Shown in pieces: positions 1 to 11,534 of a stretch of 64,000 bases of DNA (within the stretch, counting starts at the first letter, position 1; the number at the start of each line of letters is the position of its first letter). The stretch covers positions 91,840,190 through 91,904,189 of the forward strand of contig NC_092091.1 in NCBI RefSeq assembly GCF_045679555.1, read 5' to 3'. A program made the translations under genes and the position numbers. Under the pieces are notes generated by a model. The model saw only the letters and a list, made by a program, of their open reading frames with translations. It had not been told where the DNA came from and did not search any database. The stretch comes from Salvelinus alpinus (lineage: Eukaryota > Chordata > Actinopteri > Salmoniformes > Salmonidae).

Positions 1-393
1 GTCTGCGAGGACTAGAGGAACCACATTTGTAGTTCATCGTAATGTATTTTCTGATGATAGAATGTTGACATCAGAACGCCTGCAAATCGAGCTTCACATT
101 TTGGTCCCATGCGACTGTGCCTCCCTTATTCTGGTCTCTGTCACTCAGGCTATTTTTAGACCGCAGTCTCTGTGGGTATAGATCGGCTGCTCTCTTGCTG
201 TTTCTTCCTCTTACTTTGTTACACCGTTCGTGAATTCTTAATGTGTCCTGGATTTCACTATTTATCACTATTTATTTTAACTAACCTAGATTCGTTTTTA
301 ACTTTATAGTACAATTTCAATTTATCGCCGATTCTACTTTCTGTTTTGTTACACAATGTTCGATTCGTATTATACTATTCGGTTAATGCCTCT
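1..393. other. AT-rich non-coding sequence
   Basis: No convincing reading frame, exon or RNA gene. The short minus-strand frame near the start has no recognisable domain. The stretch may be the far flank of the older repeat into which the TTAA element at 398-2222 inserted, because similarly AT-rich sequence resumes on the other side. Confidence 0.4.
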
Positions 394-2226
394 TTAACTT
401 TTCATTGCTACTCATCCCGGATCCGGGAGCACCCCCCACAGTAAAAAGCTGACTAGCATAGCCTAGCATAGCGTCACAAGTAAATACTAGCATCTAAATA
501 TCATTAAATCAAGTCCAAGACACCAGATGAAAGATACAGATCTTGTGAATCCAGCCATCATTTCTGATTTTTAAAATGTTTTACAGGGAAGACACAATAT
601 GTAAATCTATTAGCTAACCACGTTAGCAAAAGACACCACTTTTTTTACTCCACCAGTTTTTTACTCCATCAGTAGCTATCACTAATTCGACTAAATAAAG
701 ATATATATAGCCACTAACCAAGAAACAACTTCATAAGATGACAGTCTGATAACATATTTATGGTATAGCATATGTTTTTTTAGAAAAAATTGCATTTTTC
801 AGGTATAAATCACAGTTCTACATTGCAGCTGCAATCTGAAATAGTGCCGAAGCTGCCAGAATAATTACAGAGACCAACGTCAAATAACTAATTACTCATC
901 TTAAAACATTTCTGAAAAATACACAGCGTACAGCAAATGAAAGCCCAACATCTTGTGAATCCAGCCAATATGTCAGATTTTTTACGTGTTTTACAGCGAA
1001 AACACAATATAGCATTATATGACCTTACCACAATAGCCAGAATCACAACCGCATTTACCAGCAGTAAATGTTAGCGATCGTAACAACCCAGCAAAAGATA
1101 TATAATTTTACTAACCTTGATATACTTCATCAGATGACAGTCCTGTAACATCATATTACACAATGCATATAGCTTTTGTTCGAAAATGTGCATATTTAGC
1201 AGCAAAAATCGTGGTTATGCAATGTAATCAGTAAAAACATGGCATGCATTTTGGCCGGCGCCATCTTGGAAAGGCACCTAATCTAATCAATAAATAATCG
1301 AAAACTTGACTAAAAAATACAGGTTGGACAGCGATTGAAAGATGCATTAGTTATTAATGCAACCGCTGTTTTAGATTTTTAAAATTAACGTTACTCGACA
1401 TACAGTGTGCGTTACAGCCAGACCAGTGCCGCAATAATGGCCGAAAAATACTTTTACATTTTTCCACAGAACAACGAATTAACATCATAAATAGTTCTTA
1501 CTATTCGTTGAGCTTCCATCAGAATCTTGGGCAAGGTGTCCTTTGTCCAAAATAATCGTTGCTTTGTTGTAAAACGTCCTCTTCACCTTTGGAATTAGCA
1601 GCTAACAGTAGCTATGTCGCACAAACATGCCCAAATCGTCATAGCGCAATACTAAGGAAATACCGAAAATAGCAATATACTCGCATAAACTGATATAAAT
1701 CGGTTTAAAATAACTTCGTTATGATGTTTCTAACACCTATACCGAATTAAATCACAGACGGATATATCTTAGGCCGATAACAAGAGCTTTTGAGCATGCC
1801 ATTCTGATGTCCTCTCTTGTGTCTTGGCGAGCGTCGAAAAGAACGGACATGTCACTTCACGGCCTTTTATAAAGTCTGAGAATGACGTAGAGACTCCATT
1901 CCACTTCTCATTGGTTACTGACATCCAGGGGAAGGCGGGTGCAGTTCAGTTCGACCCATAGCAATCATACAGAGTTTTAGACTGATCTGGGAACAGAGAC
2001 TAGTTTTCAGACCTTCGCAGTTCCTGTCAGGATTTTCGCTGCAGATAGAGTTCTGTTCCACCCACAGACATAATTCAAACGGTTTTAGAAACTAGAGATT
2101 GTTTTCTATCCAATAGTAATAATAATATGCATATTGTACGAGCAAGAATTGAGTACGAGGCAGTTTAATTTGGAGACGCAAAATGTCGAAGTTGAAACAG
2201 CACCCCCTGTATTCTCAAGAGGTTAA
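394..2226 (+). mobile_element. TTAA-flanked 1.83-kb non-autonomous element, copy 1
   Basis: The body is 398-2222, flanked by TTAA at 394-397 and 2223-2226. A perfect 12-bp palindrome (CCCGGATCCGGG, 416-427) lies just inside the left end. The right end reads, on the minus strand, CCTCTTGAGAATACAGGGGG. There is no coding frame. Internally three diverged segments of about 400 bp follow one another, starting near 530, 930 and 1310; the first two share a CTTGTGAATCCAGCC block, a TTTTACAG-centred motif and an AGATGACAGTC block. Duplication of TTAA on insertion is the hallmark of piggyBac-type transposases, so I infer a piggyBac-mobilised element. It is more diverged than the copies at 22992, 30944 and 53501. 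Confidence 0.75.
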
Positions 2227-3633
2227 TTATTTTTATTTATTATTTATTTTGACACCTTTTTAGTAATTTTACTATGGTCGCTTATTACTTTATCACGTCA
2301 GTGTTTTTATCCTTGATTATAACTTATTTTACTTCGATGTTCCTTAATTTCGTTCCCTCTGCCTCAACTCTATACTCTGTCACAGGAAGGCTGCGCGCTC
2401 CCTCTTCTGGACGCTCTGCCTAAACACACACAACCTGTCCTTCCTTATTCCTAATGTTCTATCTTTACACAGATCCACTCATTCTCTTACAGTATTTTCA
2501 TACATTCGTTTATTTTTTCATTCGTTCATTCAATCCCTTTGTTTTTACCTAAAAACAACTTACAGTCTTTCTTTATTGACTTACTCCATTTCCTCAACAT
2601 AAGCCTAGACTGATAGGATTTCTACGATATGACGAGACTACTGTCTAATCGGATCAGCTTGTCTTCATATCCTATTCACCCCCCAATACTGATCTCTATT
2701 CCATATTAGAGTAATATCGTGGCGTGACCTACCGATTTTCAACCCCCCGTTTAGCTAGATGGAGCGTTTCTTATCCGCAGGATTTCTTTTGCAGTTGAAC
2801 GCTGCACAATCGGGCCATCGTTCTTCCTGCGCTCTAAATATTCACCCGTTCAGTCCTCCTTTCGGAGCGGTAGCCATGAATATTTATTTAACTACTTATT
2901 TACGTTTTAACCGTATAAGCTGCTTTTGCAGTTGAACGCCGCACAATCGGGCCAACGTTCTTCCTGCGTCCTAAATATCCACCCGTTCAGTCCTCCTCTC
3001 TGGAGCGGTAACCATGAATATCTAGCTAACTACTTATTTATGCAGTTCTCTATTATTTTTAGAGCCGTTATTCATAAGTAACCTGTCCAAGCATTCCTTC
3101 TACTAATTTTATTGAACAGGTATCACAGGATTTTCTACCTACATTATCTGTTTTGACCGTATGGGCTGTCCCACATTATAGCCAGCCATCTCAGCCAGAT
3201 GCACAAACAACCGCATCATTTAAGCTACACATTCGAACGGTCTGATCAGAGCGAGCGCATGCATGCCCGCTCCGCTAAACACCTAACACAAGCAAAGTTC
3301 ACAGCGCCTATTCACTCAGTCTCTATACATGCGCATACATTTATATTTAATACAATTACCCAAATTACACATACATGCAAATTCATTGAATTCAAAAGTT
3401 CTCTAGTGTTTACTGGTTTCTTTTTAGGAATTTTGAAAGAGAGACTTACGTGGCGCCCCTCTCGCTGAGACAGGATCTCTGAAACAATCCATACAAACAT
3501 TTCAACTATGTAAGAACAGGCTTACCTTTTTATAGTTGTGGCCATATTGTTTGCAGGATTGTCCAAAGAAACTATCTCCAGCCCTGAACGCCATTCCTCA
3601 GTCCCTGTCCCTCCTGGCTAAGCTCGCCAAATA
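2227..3633 (-). other. non-coding repeat sequence, possibly interior of an LTR element
   Basis: This stretch has no domain-bearing frame. It is AT-rich, holds a 137-bp tandem duplication, and abuts the probable LTR at 3634. If that LTR is real and on the minus strand, this would be its leader and interior; no gag or pol similarity is visible, so it would be non-autonomous or heavily decayed. The short frames at 3199-3500 overlap on both strands and look like chance. Confidence 0.35.
2791..3064. repeat. 137-bp tandem duplication (2 copies)
   Basis: The block starting GCAGTTGAACGC at 2791 recurs at 2928, a period of 137 bp, with a handful of substitutions. Each copy contains CACCCGTTCAGTCCTCC and ends near CTACTTATTTA. 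Function unknown. Confidence 0.85.
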
Positions 3634-4262
3634 TGTCGTGGAACATCGTCTCAGAAATATAACACTCGTAAGAACTTGTGAAATCAAATAGACTTTTTAT
3701 TACAATTGTATAGCAAACCGGAATTTCCCGCGGAACACACAATTTCCCAGAGCCCTAGCTCTTATATTTATACACACATAGTATTATGTCCATCCCTTAT
3801 GCAAATGAAGTTTATTTTCTTAAGTCATTCGCCACCATTATCTTTTAGTTCAAGCTTCTTGCTTGTTCACGCCCAATAACGCCCATATCTGCTTTCAGTT
3901 AGATTATAATGGTGGCCGGACCCTTATCTTAGTGTGTCAGCAGATTCTGTGTCTTTTCCTTTCATTAATGTGTCAATCTACTCTTTGTTCTGCCTTTATT
4001 GGAATCAGCAGACTCTATCCTATAAGCCTTCTTTTTAGAAAGAGCTGACTATGGGTCTTTTTATCATTAGTGTGTCAGCATACCATGTGTCTCACGCTTT
4101 CATTAATGTGTCAATCTACTCTTTGTTCTGTTCTCCCCTATCCTTAGTGTGTCCAATTGTCTTAGGCGCCTATGTGTCTCCCTGTCTTCCTGTGGTCTGT
4201 TTTTAATGTTCAGCTATCCTATACATCTATGTGCTGTCCTATACGTCTCATTTACTCCTACA
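3634..4262 (-). repeat. probable solo or 5' LTR, minus strand
   Basis: The left edge is TGTCGTGG at 3634 and the interior would continue to lower coordinates. On the minus strand the order is what an LTR needs: a TATA box (TATAAATATA, about 3772-3763), a polyadenylation signal AATAAA (3701-3696) some 65 bp on, then an end in CGACA, followed by TTTGGCGAGC, which could be a primer-binding site. I could not match that site to a particular tRNA. The right edge is uncertain: sequence from about 4258 is shared with the NLR intron at 41110-41282, so I stop at 4262. No partner LTR is seen. Confidence 0.4.
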
Positions 4263-5247
4263 CATTACCAAATGTTACCTAGATATTGTGAATTTTTCCA
4301 TATACATTTATACTCAGAATATCTAATCTATAAAACCAAATGCATATTATGGAACTTTCTCTGTGACAGTGAGGTGTTAGGTTCTTATTTCTCAGAGTAA
4401 ATAACTCACGGACACTAGAGAAGCTTTAACCAGGTTTAATTCTTCCATAATTCTTCTTCAATATTCATAGCACTGACGACATCAATTTTGTGATTCTACA
4501 AACTAGTTGGATGCATTTTGCTGTTTGTTCTGGTTGTTTCAGATTATTTTGTGCCCAATAGAAAATGATGAGGTAAATAATGTATTGTTTCATTTTGGAG
4601 TCACTTTGATAGTAAATAATTATAGAATATGTCTATATATAATATAATAATAAGAATAGAATATGTTTCTGAATACTTCTACATGGATGTGGACGCTACC
4701 ATGATTACAGATAATTACCATGGTTACAGATAATCCTGAATGAATCCTGAATAATGACCGTGAATGTTTTTCAAAACATGTTTCGCAGGATATTAGTGTT
4801 TTATATTTCATTCATCTTTAACTTTGACATTTTGATATTACAGTCAAAACATGTTTCTGTATTCGTGATATTAGTGTTTTTTATTTGATTCATCTTTATA
4901 TGTTTATTAAATTTTTTTACTTTGACATTTCAGAGTATTTTGAATATATTCCATCCATTTTAATTCCACACAATAACATGTCTAAAAGTCTCAGGGGATT
5001 GAATACTAATGGAGGACACTGTATGTACAAAAAGTGCTGTAATTTCTAAACAGTTCACCTGATTTGGATGAAAATACCTTCAGATTAAAGCTGACAGTCT
5101 GACCTTTAACCACATAGTCATTGTATCATTTAGAAAGTACTGGAGTACCGAGCCAAAACATCAACAAATGTGTCACTGTCCCAATACTTCTGGACGTCAC
5201 TGTCTCCTAAATGTCTGATTTGATGTCTCCATGTTTTGCTGTTTCAG
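4258..5247 (+). other. intron-like sequence 5' of the NLR copy 1 exons
   Basis: 4258-4372 is similar to 41110-41282, the intron that follows exon 7 of the large NLR gene; both contain TTTATACTCAGAATA and CATATTATGGAA. Paralogy between the two NLR copies therefore starts here. The rest is AT-rich and without exons I can support. The CARD, NACHT and module exons expected further upstream are absent, replaced by repeats. Confidence 0.55.
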
Positions 5248-5514
5248 CTGTGGTGATGACAGGTTCTTCCAGACTGTGTGTGAATCCATCCCTGTGAGGT
5301 CCAGAGAGGAGGACCAGCAGTTGGCCTCTCTCCTCCAGGCCTTGGGCTCCACCCTGTCACTGGGAGGAGAGTTACCCAGGAAAACCTGCAGGTCTGTGGG
5401 GAGAGTCCTGGGTCTCTGTGCCTCCAGAGTGGACCTCACTCTCACCCCCAGCAAGAGCTCTCTCAAAGGAGCCTTACTTCTTTTGAGACATGAGTCAAAG
5501 CTCCACAAGCTCAG
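5248..5514 (+). CDS. NLR copy 1, first surviving exon
   Basis: 89 codons between acceptor TTTCAG and donor GTATGT. The frame carries a CGDDRFFQTV start and a leucine-rich tail ending in KLHKLR. It has no counterpart in the large NLR gene, where the matching position (41.28-44.09 kb) is taken by a gypsy fragment. Function by family: part of the ligand-sensing or regulatory C-terminal arm of an NLR. Confidence 0.75.
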
Positions 5515-5632
5515 GTATGTTCAGTAAGACAGCTTTTACAGGTCTATTGAATAGTTGATTTTCCTTACTGATCATTTTATCTGACAAGACTTCTCCGTTT
5601 CAAGTGACTTGAGGTTTGTCTTTTCATTCCAG

Positions 5633-5890
5633 GCTGAGTGTGGGTATGGCAGTGAAACTGTCCAGACTGGTTAGGAGGACAGGGAGAGGTGCTACTCCAC
5701 TGACTGTCCCAGAACTCTCCCTGGTCCTAAAGAGCAGACAGCCACCAGAGAGAGTGTTATCCAGGGCTCTGAGTAGTGTGGCTTCCCTGCTGAGACTCTG
5801 GAGGGTTCAGTGTCTGGACCTGACTAACTTCCGGATCCAGGGTCACTCTCTCATCACATTGCTGTGTCACCAGGGACCTCTCTCTCTCAG
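5633..5890 (+). CDS. NLR copy 1, LRR-module exon 2
   Basis: 86 codons, acceptor CATTCCAG, donor GTCAGT. Contains the leucine-rich run LRLWRVQCLDLTNF. The paralogue at 44116-44373 has exactly the same length (258 bp) and very similar sequence. Confidence 0.8.
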
Positions 5891-5988
5891 GTCAGTCTGA
5901 AGCTGATGTTTTTTTAAAGTAGAAATAGTAACTTCATTCATGTGTTTTTCTTCATATTTCTGACTGCCTGTATGTTCTAACCTCCTAG

Positions 5989-6234
5989 ACTGAACTCAGA
6001 CACTCTGCAGCAGCTGACTGTAGTTGTGTATGAAGCTCAGGACAAGGACTTGACTCAGTGGTTCCTGGAGAAGGTTGGTGGAGACCTGACCTCCTGCAGG
6101 CTGGACTGGGAAGTGCTTCTCTCTCTGCTGCAGCATTCAACCCACAACATCACTGTGGACCTCAGGAAGAACAGGTTTCTAGAGAAGAACATCTCAGATC
6201 TTCTCCCCTTTCTGGGAAGGGTTACTCTCAAGAG
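5989..6234 (+). CDS. NLR copy 1, LRR-module exon 3
   Basis: 82 codons, acceptor CCTCCTAG, donor GTGGGA inside an arginine codon. Contains LLQHSTHNITVDLRKN, an LRR-like strand. Same length as its paralogue at 44466-44711 (246 bp). Confidence 0.8.
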
Positions 6235-6481
6235 GTGGGAGAACTTCTTTCTCTGATCAGACTTTCTAGAAAGAAGAAAATAACTATTTGTATCCAGTGA
6301 CATGTTGTTCTGAGTTTTCCTCTGTAATATCATTAGGGTTTTATTCAAGAGGTGGGAGATCTTTATTCAATATTTATAGACGTTAATTATCCATGTCTTA
6401 TCCAGCAAGTTGTTGCTATGTGAGTTAACCTTTATAAAACCTTGACATAACCACAACAATCCATTCTCCATGTTGGTTCAG

Positions 6482-6739
6482 GTCCAGTTCCAGCTTTGTA
6501 AAGTCCTCCATCAGACACTTCTATGACAGTAGAGACAGTGACTGTGTGTCCAGTTTGTTGAGGTCTTCAGACCATTGGATCAACCTGAACAGCAGAGAGC
6601 TGGACAGAGTGGACTGTTCTGCTCTGTGTTTTACCCTGCAGCACAGCCACCAAGTCAAAGTCAACCTGCTGTGGACCTCCATACCACCGGGGGAGATAGA
6701 GAGCATCCTGCCTCTTCTGGACAGAGTCTCCCAACTCAG
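6482..6739 (+). CDS. NLR copy 1, LRR-module exon 4
   Basis: 86 codons, acceptor GGTTCAG, donor GTTTAG (weak). Contains DHWINLNSRELDRVDC and VNLLWTSIP, LRR-like repeats. The paralogue at 44959-45213 is one codon shorter. The following intron holds the empty TTAA site (6846-6849) discussed under findings. Confidence 0.8.
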
Positions 6740-6845
6740 GTTTAGTTGGCACTCTTTGACCCTGCTAGAATGGATAGAACTATGAGGCTTTCCACTTCCT
6801 GACTGATTTAACCTCTAACCCTAACCTTAGTGTAACGTACTAACC

Positions 6846-6849
6846 TTAA
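6846..6849. other. empty TTAA target site
   Basis: In this intron the sequence reads ACTAACC-TTAA-CCTCAGC. In the paralogous intron the same flanks are separated by a 4.9-kb composite insertion (45324-50259) with TTAA on the left and TTTA on the right. Confidence 0.85.
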
Positions 6850-6953
6850 CCTCAGCTAGGGGTGGAATTGAAGGGGAACGCCTGGGAGTTGACCTGATAA
6901 ACAGAGTTGTTTTGTCTTTATCAGTGTTTTAACGTGTGATGGTGTGTAAATAA

Positions 6954-7081
6954 GTCTCTCTCTGTCTCTGTCTCTGTCTCTGTCGCTCACTCTCTATCTC
7001 TTGCTCTCTGTCGCTCTCTCTCTCTCTGTGTCTCTCTCTGTCTCTCTCTGTCTCTCTCTGTCTCTCTCTGTCTCTCTCTCT
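6954..7081. repeat. TCTCTG-type microsatellite
   Basis: A pyrimidine-rich simple repeat runs directly into the acceptor of the next exon and supplies its polypyrimidine tract. The paralogous intron keeps only a very short version at about 50370. Confidence 0.9.
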
Positions 7082-7085
7082 GTAG

Positions 7086-7424
7086 TGTTGACAGGAAGTT
7101 ACTGCTGAGTTTCCTCCAGTGCTGTGTTGCCTCTCAGATCCAGCAGGGGGCACCGTCACCACCAACAGCAGTATGGCTGCTCAGGTCTCTGCACAACATG
7201 CTGGACTTCTCCTGCTCCTCCTCTGTGGACCTGTCAGCTCAGGACCAAGAGAAGGCTCTGTGTCTGACCACTGACCACTGCAGGGCCATCAACTCTGTTC
7301 TGAAGCAGAACCAACAGAGCACCCAGCTGGTCCAGAACCAGGTCCAGCTCATCCTAAGAGACTGTGAGGTGGAGGACAGAGCACTGAGGGAGCTGCTTCC
7401 CATCCTGCATATTGTCAAGCTGAG
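7086..7424 (+). CDS. NLR copy 1, LRR-module exon 5
   Basis: 113 codons, acceptor CTCTGTAG, donor GTTAGA. Contains LLSFLQCC near the start and LRELLPILHIVKLR at the end, the same terminal layout as the module exons of the large gene. The paralogue at 50384-50725 is one codon longer. Confidence 0.8.
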
Positions 7425-7522
7425 GTTAGACACACAAAGACAAACATTTGACCAACTAGTTTATCAGTAGGAGTTAGACCTACTCTGTGTAATAATGTTG
7501 TCTCTGCTTCTTGTCCTCTCAG

Positions 7523-7792
7523 TTCCAGCAAAGCTCTGCTACTTCAGCTGCTGGACCTTGTGTGTGAGGGGATTGAAGAGGGGCTGCTGAGGCACGCAGA
7601 GTCCCTGTGGAGAGCCCTGGATGGGGAGCTGGACCTCAGTGAGACCAGGCTGGATCAGAAGGCCTGTGGATCTCTGGCCCTGGTTCTGGAACACTCAGAG
7701 GGTCTGTCAGAACTGGACCTCAGCCACTGTCAACTCACAGACCACCACCTACAGCCCCTGATCACACACCTGCATAAAGTACAAGTCCTGGA
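7523..7792 (+). CDS. NLR copy 1, canonical LRR exon 6
   Basis: 90 codons, acceptor TCCTCTCAG, donor GTGAGT. Two recognisable ribonuclease-inhibitor-type LRRs: GELDLSETRLDQKACGSL and LSELDLSHCQLTDHHLQPL. Same length as the paralogue at 50824-51093. Confidence 0.88.
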
Positions 7793-7805
7793 GTGAGTGG
7801 CTTTC

Positions 7806-7955
<150 letters not shown>

Positions 7956-7998
7956 ACTAGATTACAAATGTCTCTCTCTCTCTCTCTCTCTGTTGTAG

Positions 7999-8082
7999 CC
8001 TGAGCCACAATGACATCACTGATGCTCTGACTGACAGAATACTCCAACTGGTCTCTACTAACACTTCAATACACACCGTACG
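7999..8082 (+). CDS. NLR copy 1, LRR exon 7
   Basis: 84 bp, acceptor TGTTGTAG, donor GTAAGG. Encodes DLSHNDITDALTDRILQL, an LRR, and ends in phase with a terminal VRLFNNRI continuation. It holds ten bases (TTCAATACAC-type stretch near 8064-8073) missing from the paralogue at 59603-59676. Confidence 0.85.
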
Positions 8083-8221
8083 GTAAGGGTGTGTGTGACG
8101 GTGAGCAGAGCATGTGTGTGTGAGATCATATGGGTGTGTCTGTTGCTGGGGGCAACTGTTGGAGGATGGAGATGTGTTGTCTAATGATGTAATAATGATT
8201 AATAATAATCATGTTCTATAG

Positions 8222-8288
8222 ACTCTTCAACAACAGAATCCAGGACAGAAGACCCTTCTTGACAGACAAGAGGTTTGACATCTGGTGA
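8222..8288 (+). CDS. NLR copy 1, terminal exon
   Basis: Acceptor TTCTATAG. Encodes the C-terminus starting RLFNNRIQDRRPFL and ending in IW, stop TGA at 8286-8288. The coding part lies inside the first unit of an 88-bp tandem repeat that continues in the 3' UTR. Confidence 0.8.
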
Positions 8289-8450
8289 AACAACATCAGG
8301 TCTTAGTCCAGGAAGAGAAGGCTGAATCCAGGACAGAAGACCCTTCCTGACAGACAAGAGGTTTAACATCTGGTGAAACAACATCAGGTCTTAGTCCAGG
8401 AAGAGAAGGCTGAATTCAGGACAGAAGACCCTTCCTGACAGACAAGATAA
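8236..8450. repeat. 88-bp tandem repeat, about 2.4 units
   Basis: Units begin ATCCAGGACAGAAGACCC. The first overlaps the terminal exon including its stop codon; later units repeat that coding piece in the 3' UTR. The paralogous array at 59800-60225 has nearly five units. Confidence 0.92.
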
Positions 8451-8577
8451 TGTTGTATAATAACACTATAATGTGGAACATAAACTGATGGAACATTTTA
8501 ATACAAAAGACACACAACAAACTGGTTGTTCCAGCTGGAACAGTCCGATCATTTATAAACTATAGTCAACAGACTCA

Positions 8578-9012
8578 TTAAAGAGATTCTCTGCTACTTT
8601 TTGTGTACTTTATAGCCAGTAGTGCTGATAGTAACACTCACAAGACAAAAGTGGTCCCCGAAAATGTTGTACATCACATATGTGCACCACGTCATTGCTC
8701 TCTCTCTCTGCTGTGGCCCGCCCTGCAACCTCATTGGATAACCCTGGGCTGGCTTCTTGCTAGCTGTCACTCAGATACGAGGGGCTGAAGCTCATTAGAT
8801 AGAACTCTAATTGCCCATGTGGAGGGAAATGGAGGGAAAATGGCGCGGCACAGCTTCAACAAAAGTCGCTTTCCAACTTGGGATTTTGTGGCTTTTTGAT
8901 GTAAAACAGTGATTATGTATGAATTAGCTACATATTGAAACATCCAGCCCAAAGTGTGAGATTTAAAATAACACACGTTCTTAGTGGCTAAGGTACCGGA
9001 GCATCTCTTTAA
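8578..9012. mobile_element. 435-bp MITE with TTAA ends
   Basis: Starts TTAAAGAGAT (8578-8587) and ends ATCTCTTTAA (9003-9012), with further imperfect inverted similarity inward (CTCTGCTAC against GTACCGGAG). No coding frame. Either TTAA is the target duplication or it is part of the inverted repeat; one locus cannot tell. Distinct in sequence from the 1.83-kb family. Confidence 0.65.
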
Positions 9013-9299
9013 GATCCTTGTACCTCCATTTGTTGTAAATATTAGAGGTAAATATGTATTCCATTTGATCTAACTGTAGCCTATGACATTTGTTTTGTGC
9101 ATATAATTGTGATAATGTAACGATAATGTAATGATAATGTTGTGATAATGTCACTTTAATAACTCTAACTCATGTACATATTATCTCAATTACCTCAATT
9201 AACCTCCTCATTGACTCTGTACCGTAATACCCTGTATATAGCCTCCACATTGACTGTGTACCGGTAACCCCTGTATTTTGCCTCTCTATTGTTATTTAC

Positions 9300-9645
9300 T
9301 GCTACTACACCTGTTGTATTCAGCATTTCACTGTAAGTTCTACACCTGTTGTATTCAGCATTTCACTGTAAGTACTACACCTGTTGTGTTCAGCATTTCA
9401 CTGTAAGTACTACACCTGTTGTGTTCAGCATTTCACTGTAAGTACTACACCTGTTGTATTCAGCATTTCACTGTAAGTACTACACCTGTTGTGTTCAGCA
9501 TTTCACTGTAAGTACTACACCTGTTGTATTCAGCATTTCACTGTAAGTACTACACCTGTTGTGTTCAGCATTTCACTGTAAGGTTCTACACCTGTTGTAT
9601 TCAGCATTTCATTTTTAAGTTCTACACCTGTTGTGTTCATGTGAC
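9300..9645. repeat. 35-bp minisatellite, about 9 copies
   Basis: Unit TACTACACCTGTTGTGTTCA followed by GCATTTCACTGTAAG. It ends in GTGACTAATAAAGTTTGATG, so it looks like an expansion inside the 3' tail of a common fish interspersed repeat; the reverse complement of that tail is seen at 61323-61400. Confidence 0.9.
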
Positions 9646-9660
9646 TAATAAAGTTTGATG

Positions 9661-10327
9661 TGATTATCAGTTGATGATGTATTACTTTCCCTTTGTTTCC
9701 ATAACAACCATCTAGGGACAGGTGTTGGAAATGAGTTTAGGCTGGAAACACTATAGTGCATCTGAAGACTGTTTAATGTGTTGATGTGTTGGTCCTTGTC
9801 TCTATCAAAATAAAACAAAAGAAAAACGTTTTAAGTCTTTATTTTCTGATATCAAAACAGAAAAACCTCCCAAAAGTTTTGACCGTGTAAATCATTTATG
9901 AATATTTAGTATTTGTGTTTTTAATAAATGAACCATAAGACACATGATGGATGTTTGTTACTGTGTTTTCTCTGTAGGTTGAACTCATTACTAGTAAAAC
10001 ATCACTTTCAGGTTATTGCTGTGTATCAAGTGTGTATCTTTTCATGACGATGTAAAAGTTGTTAGTTGAAGACGTCTCCCTCTGACAGGCCGATCTCGGG
10101 AAAGCCGGACCCGTCCATTTACCAGGAAGCACCATATTAGGTCAATGACGTCGGCGGAATCTCCTTTTGGAACGTTCCATTTCTTGGAAACTTAGAAGTT
10201 CTAACTTGTTTTCTTTACCGATAAATGGCAGTTAAATTAGTAACACAATAACAACAACGAGGCTATATACAGGAGGCACCGGTACGGAGTCAGTGTGCAG
10301 GGGTACAGGATAGTTGAGGTAATATAT
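9661..10327. other. non-coding sequence
   Basis: No exon or RNA gene seen. AATAAA near 9809 may be a distal polyadenylation signal for NLR copy 1. A CRE-like TGACGTC and a palindromic GGAACGTTCC (10169-10178) next to TTCTTGGAA (10181-10189) occur together, but nothing ties them to a promoter. Confidence 0.4.
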
Positions 10328-11080
10328 AGCCTACACCAGGGTTTCTCTAGAGAATGTAGCCTTTATACAGCCCACACCAGGGTTTCTCTAGAGAATGTAG
10401 CCTTTATACAGCCCACACCAGGGTTTATCTAGAGAATGTAGCCTTTATACAGCCTACACCAGGGTTTCTCTAGAGAATGTAGTCTATATACAGCCTACAC
10501 CAGGGTTTCTCTAGAGAATGTAGCCTATATACAGCCCACACCAGGGTTTCTCTAGAGAATGTAGCCTTTATACAGCCCACACCAGGGTTTCTCTAGAGAA
10601 TGTAGCCTATATACAGCCCACACCAGGGTTTCTCTAGAGAATGTAGCCTATATACAGCCCACACCAGGGTTTCTCTAGAGAATGTAGCCTTTATACAGCC
10701 CACACCAGGGTTTCTCTAGAGGATGTAGCCTATTTAGAGCCCACACCAGGGTTTCTCTAGAGAATGTAGCCTTTATACAGCCTACACCAGGGTTTCTCTA
10801 GAGAATGTAGCCTATATACAGCCTACACCAGGGTTTCTCTAGAGAATGTAGCCTTTATACAGCCCACACCAGGGTTTCTCTAGAGAATATAGCCTTTATA
10901 CAGCCCACACCAGGGTTTCTCTAGAGAATGTAGCCTATATACAGCCCACACCAGGGTTTCTCTAGAGAATGTAGCCTATATACAGCCCACACCAGGGTTT
11001 CTCTAGAGAATGTAGCCTTTATACAGCCTACACCAGGGTTTCTCTAGAGAATGTAGCCTTTATACAGCCCACACCAGGGT
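10328..11080. repeat. 41-bp minisatellite, about 18 copies
   Basis: Unit AGCCCACACCAGGGTTTCTC followed by TAGAGAATGTAGCCTTTATAC. Copies differ by single substitutions such as TTTATAC versus TATATAC and CCCAC versus CCTAC. No frame of interest. Confidence 0.97.
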
Positions 11081-11534
11081 TCCCCAACTCGTCCCTGCCC
11101 CAGAATTGCATTGTGGGAATTCTTATATGTACAGCCAAACCCATGGATTGGACATGGAAATGGGGTTTCAGCCTAATCAGTGACACCAACAGAAACAATT
11201 ACATTGAAATTACACAAATATTACTGTCTTAGAATTTATACAGCAACATTCCAACATTGTTTAGCATTATATTGTCCAATTGTGGCATTTTTTTCGTTTT
11301 GCATCAGTTAAATTTGGGGGACTTTTATTTTGAAGGCGAACTATCGATTCCTCTATTGCTGCTCACCCCACACTGGTCCAAATCGGAATGAAACCTGCGA
11401 GTCTCCGCTGTCCGCTCAGGCGGGAGAGGGAGAGAGGATGACCAACTATGAACGGTAGACCTACAATCTGCAGTATTTACAACTGTTGAATGGCAACTGA
11501 TTTTTAGAATAGAAAACCCTCATGAGCGCAGTTG

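Noticed and set aside
3199..3500. Overlapping 89- and 62-codon frames on both strands
   Set aside because: No domain, antisense to each other and within repeat sequence.
10169..10189. Heat-shock or STAT-type promoter cluster (GGAACGTTCC, TTCTTGGAA)
   Set aside because: Short motifs expected by chance in 64 kb, with no gene start nearby.
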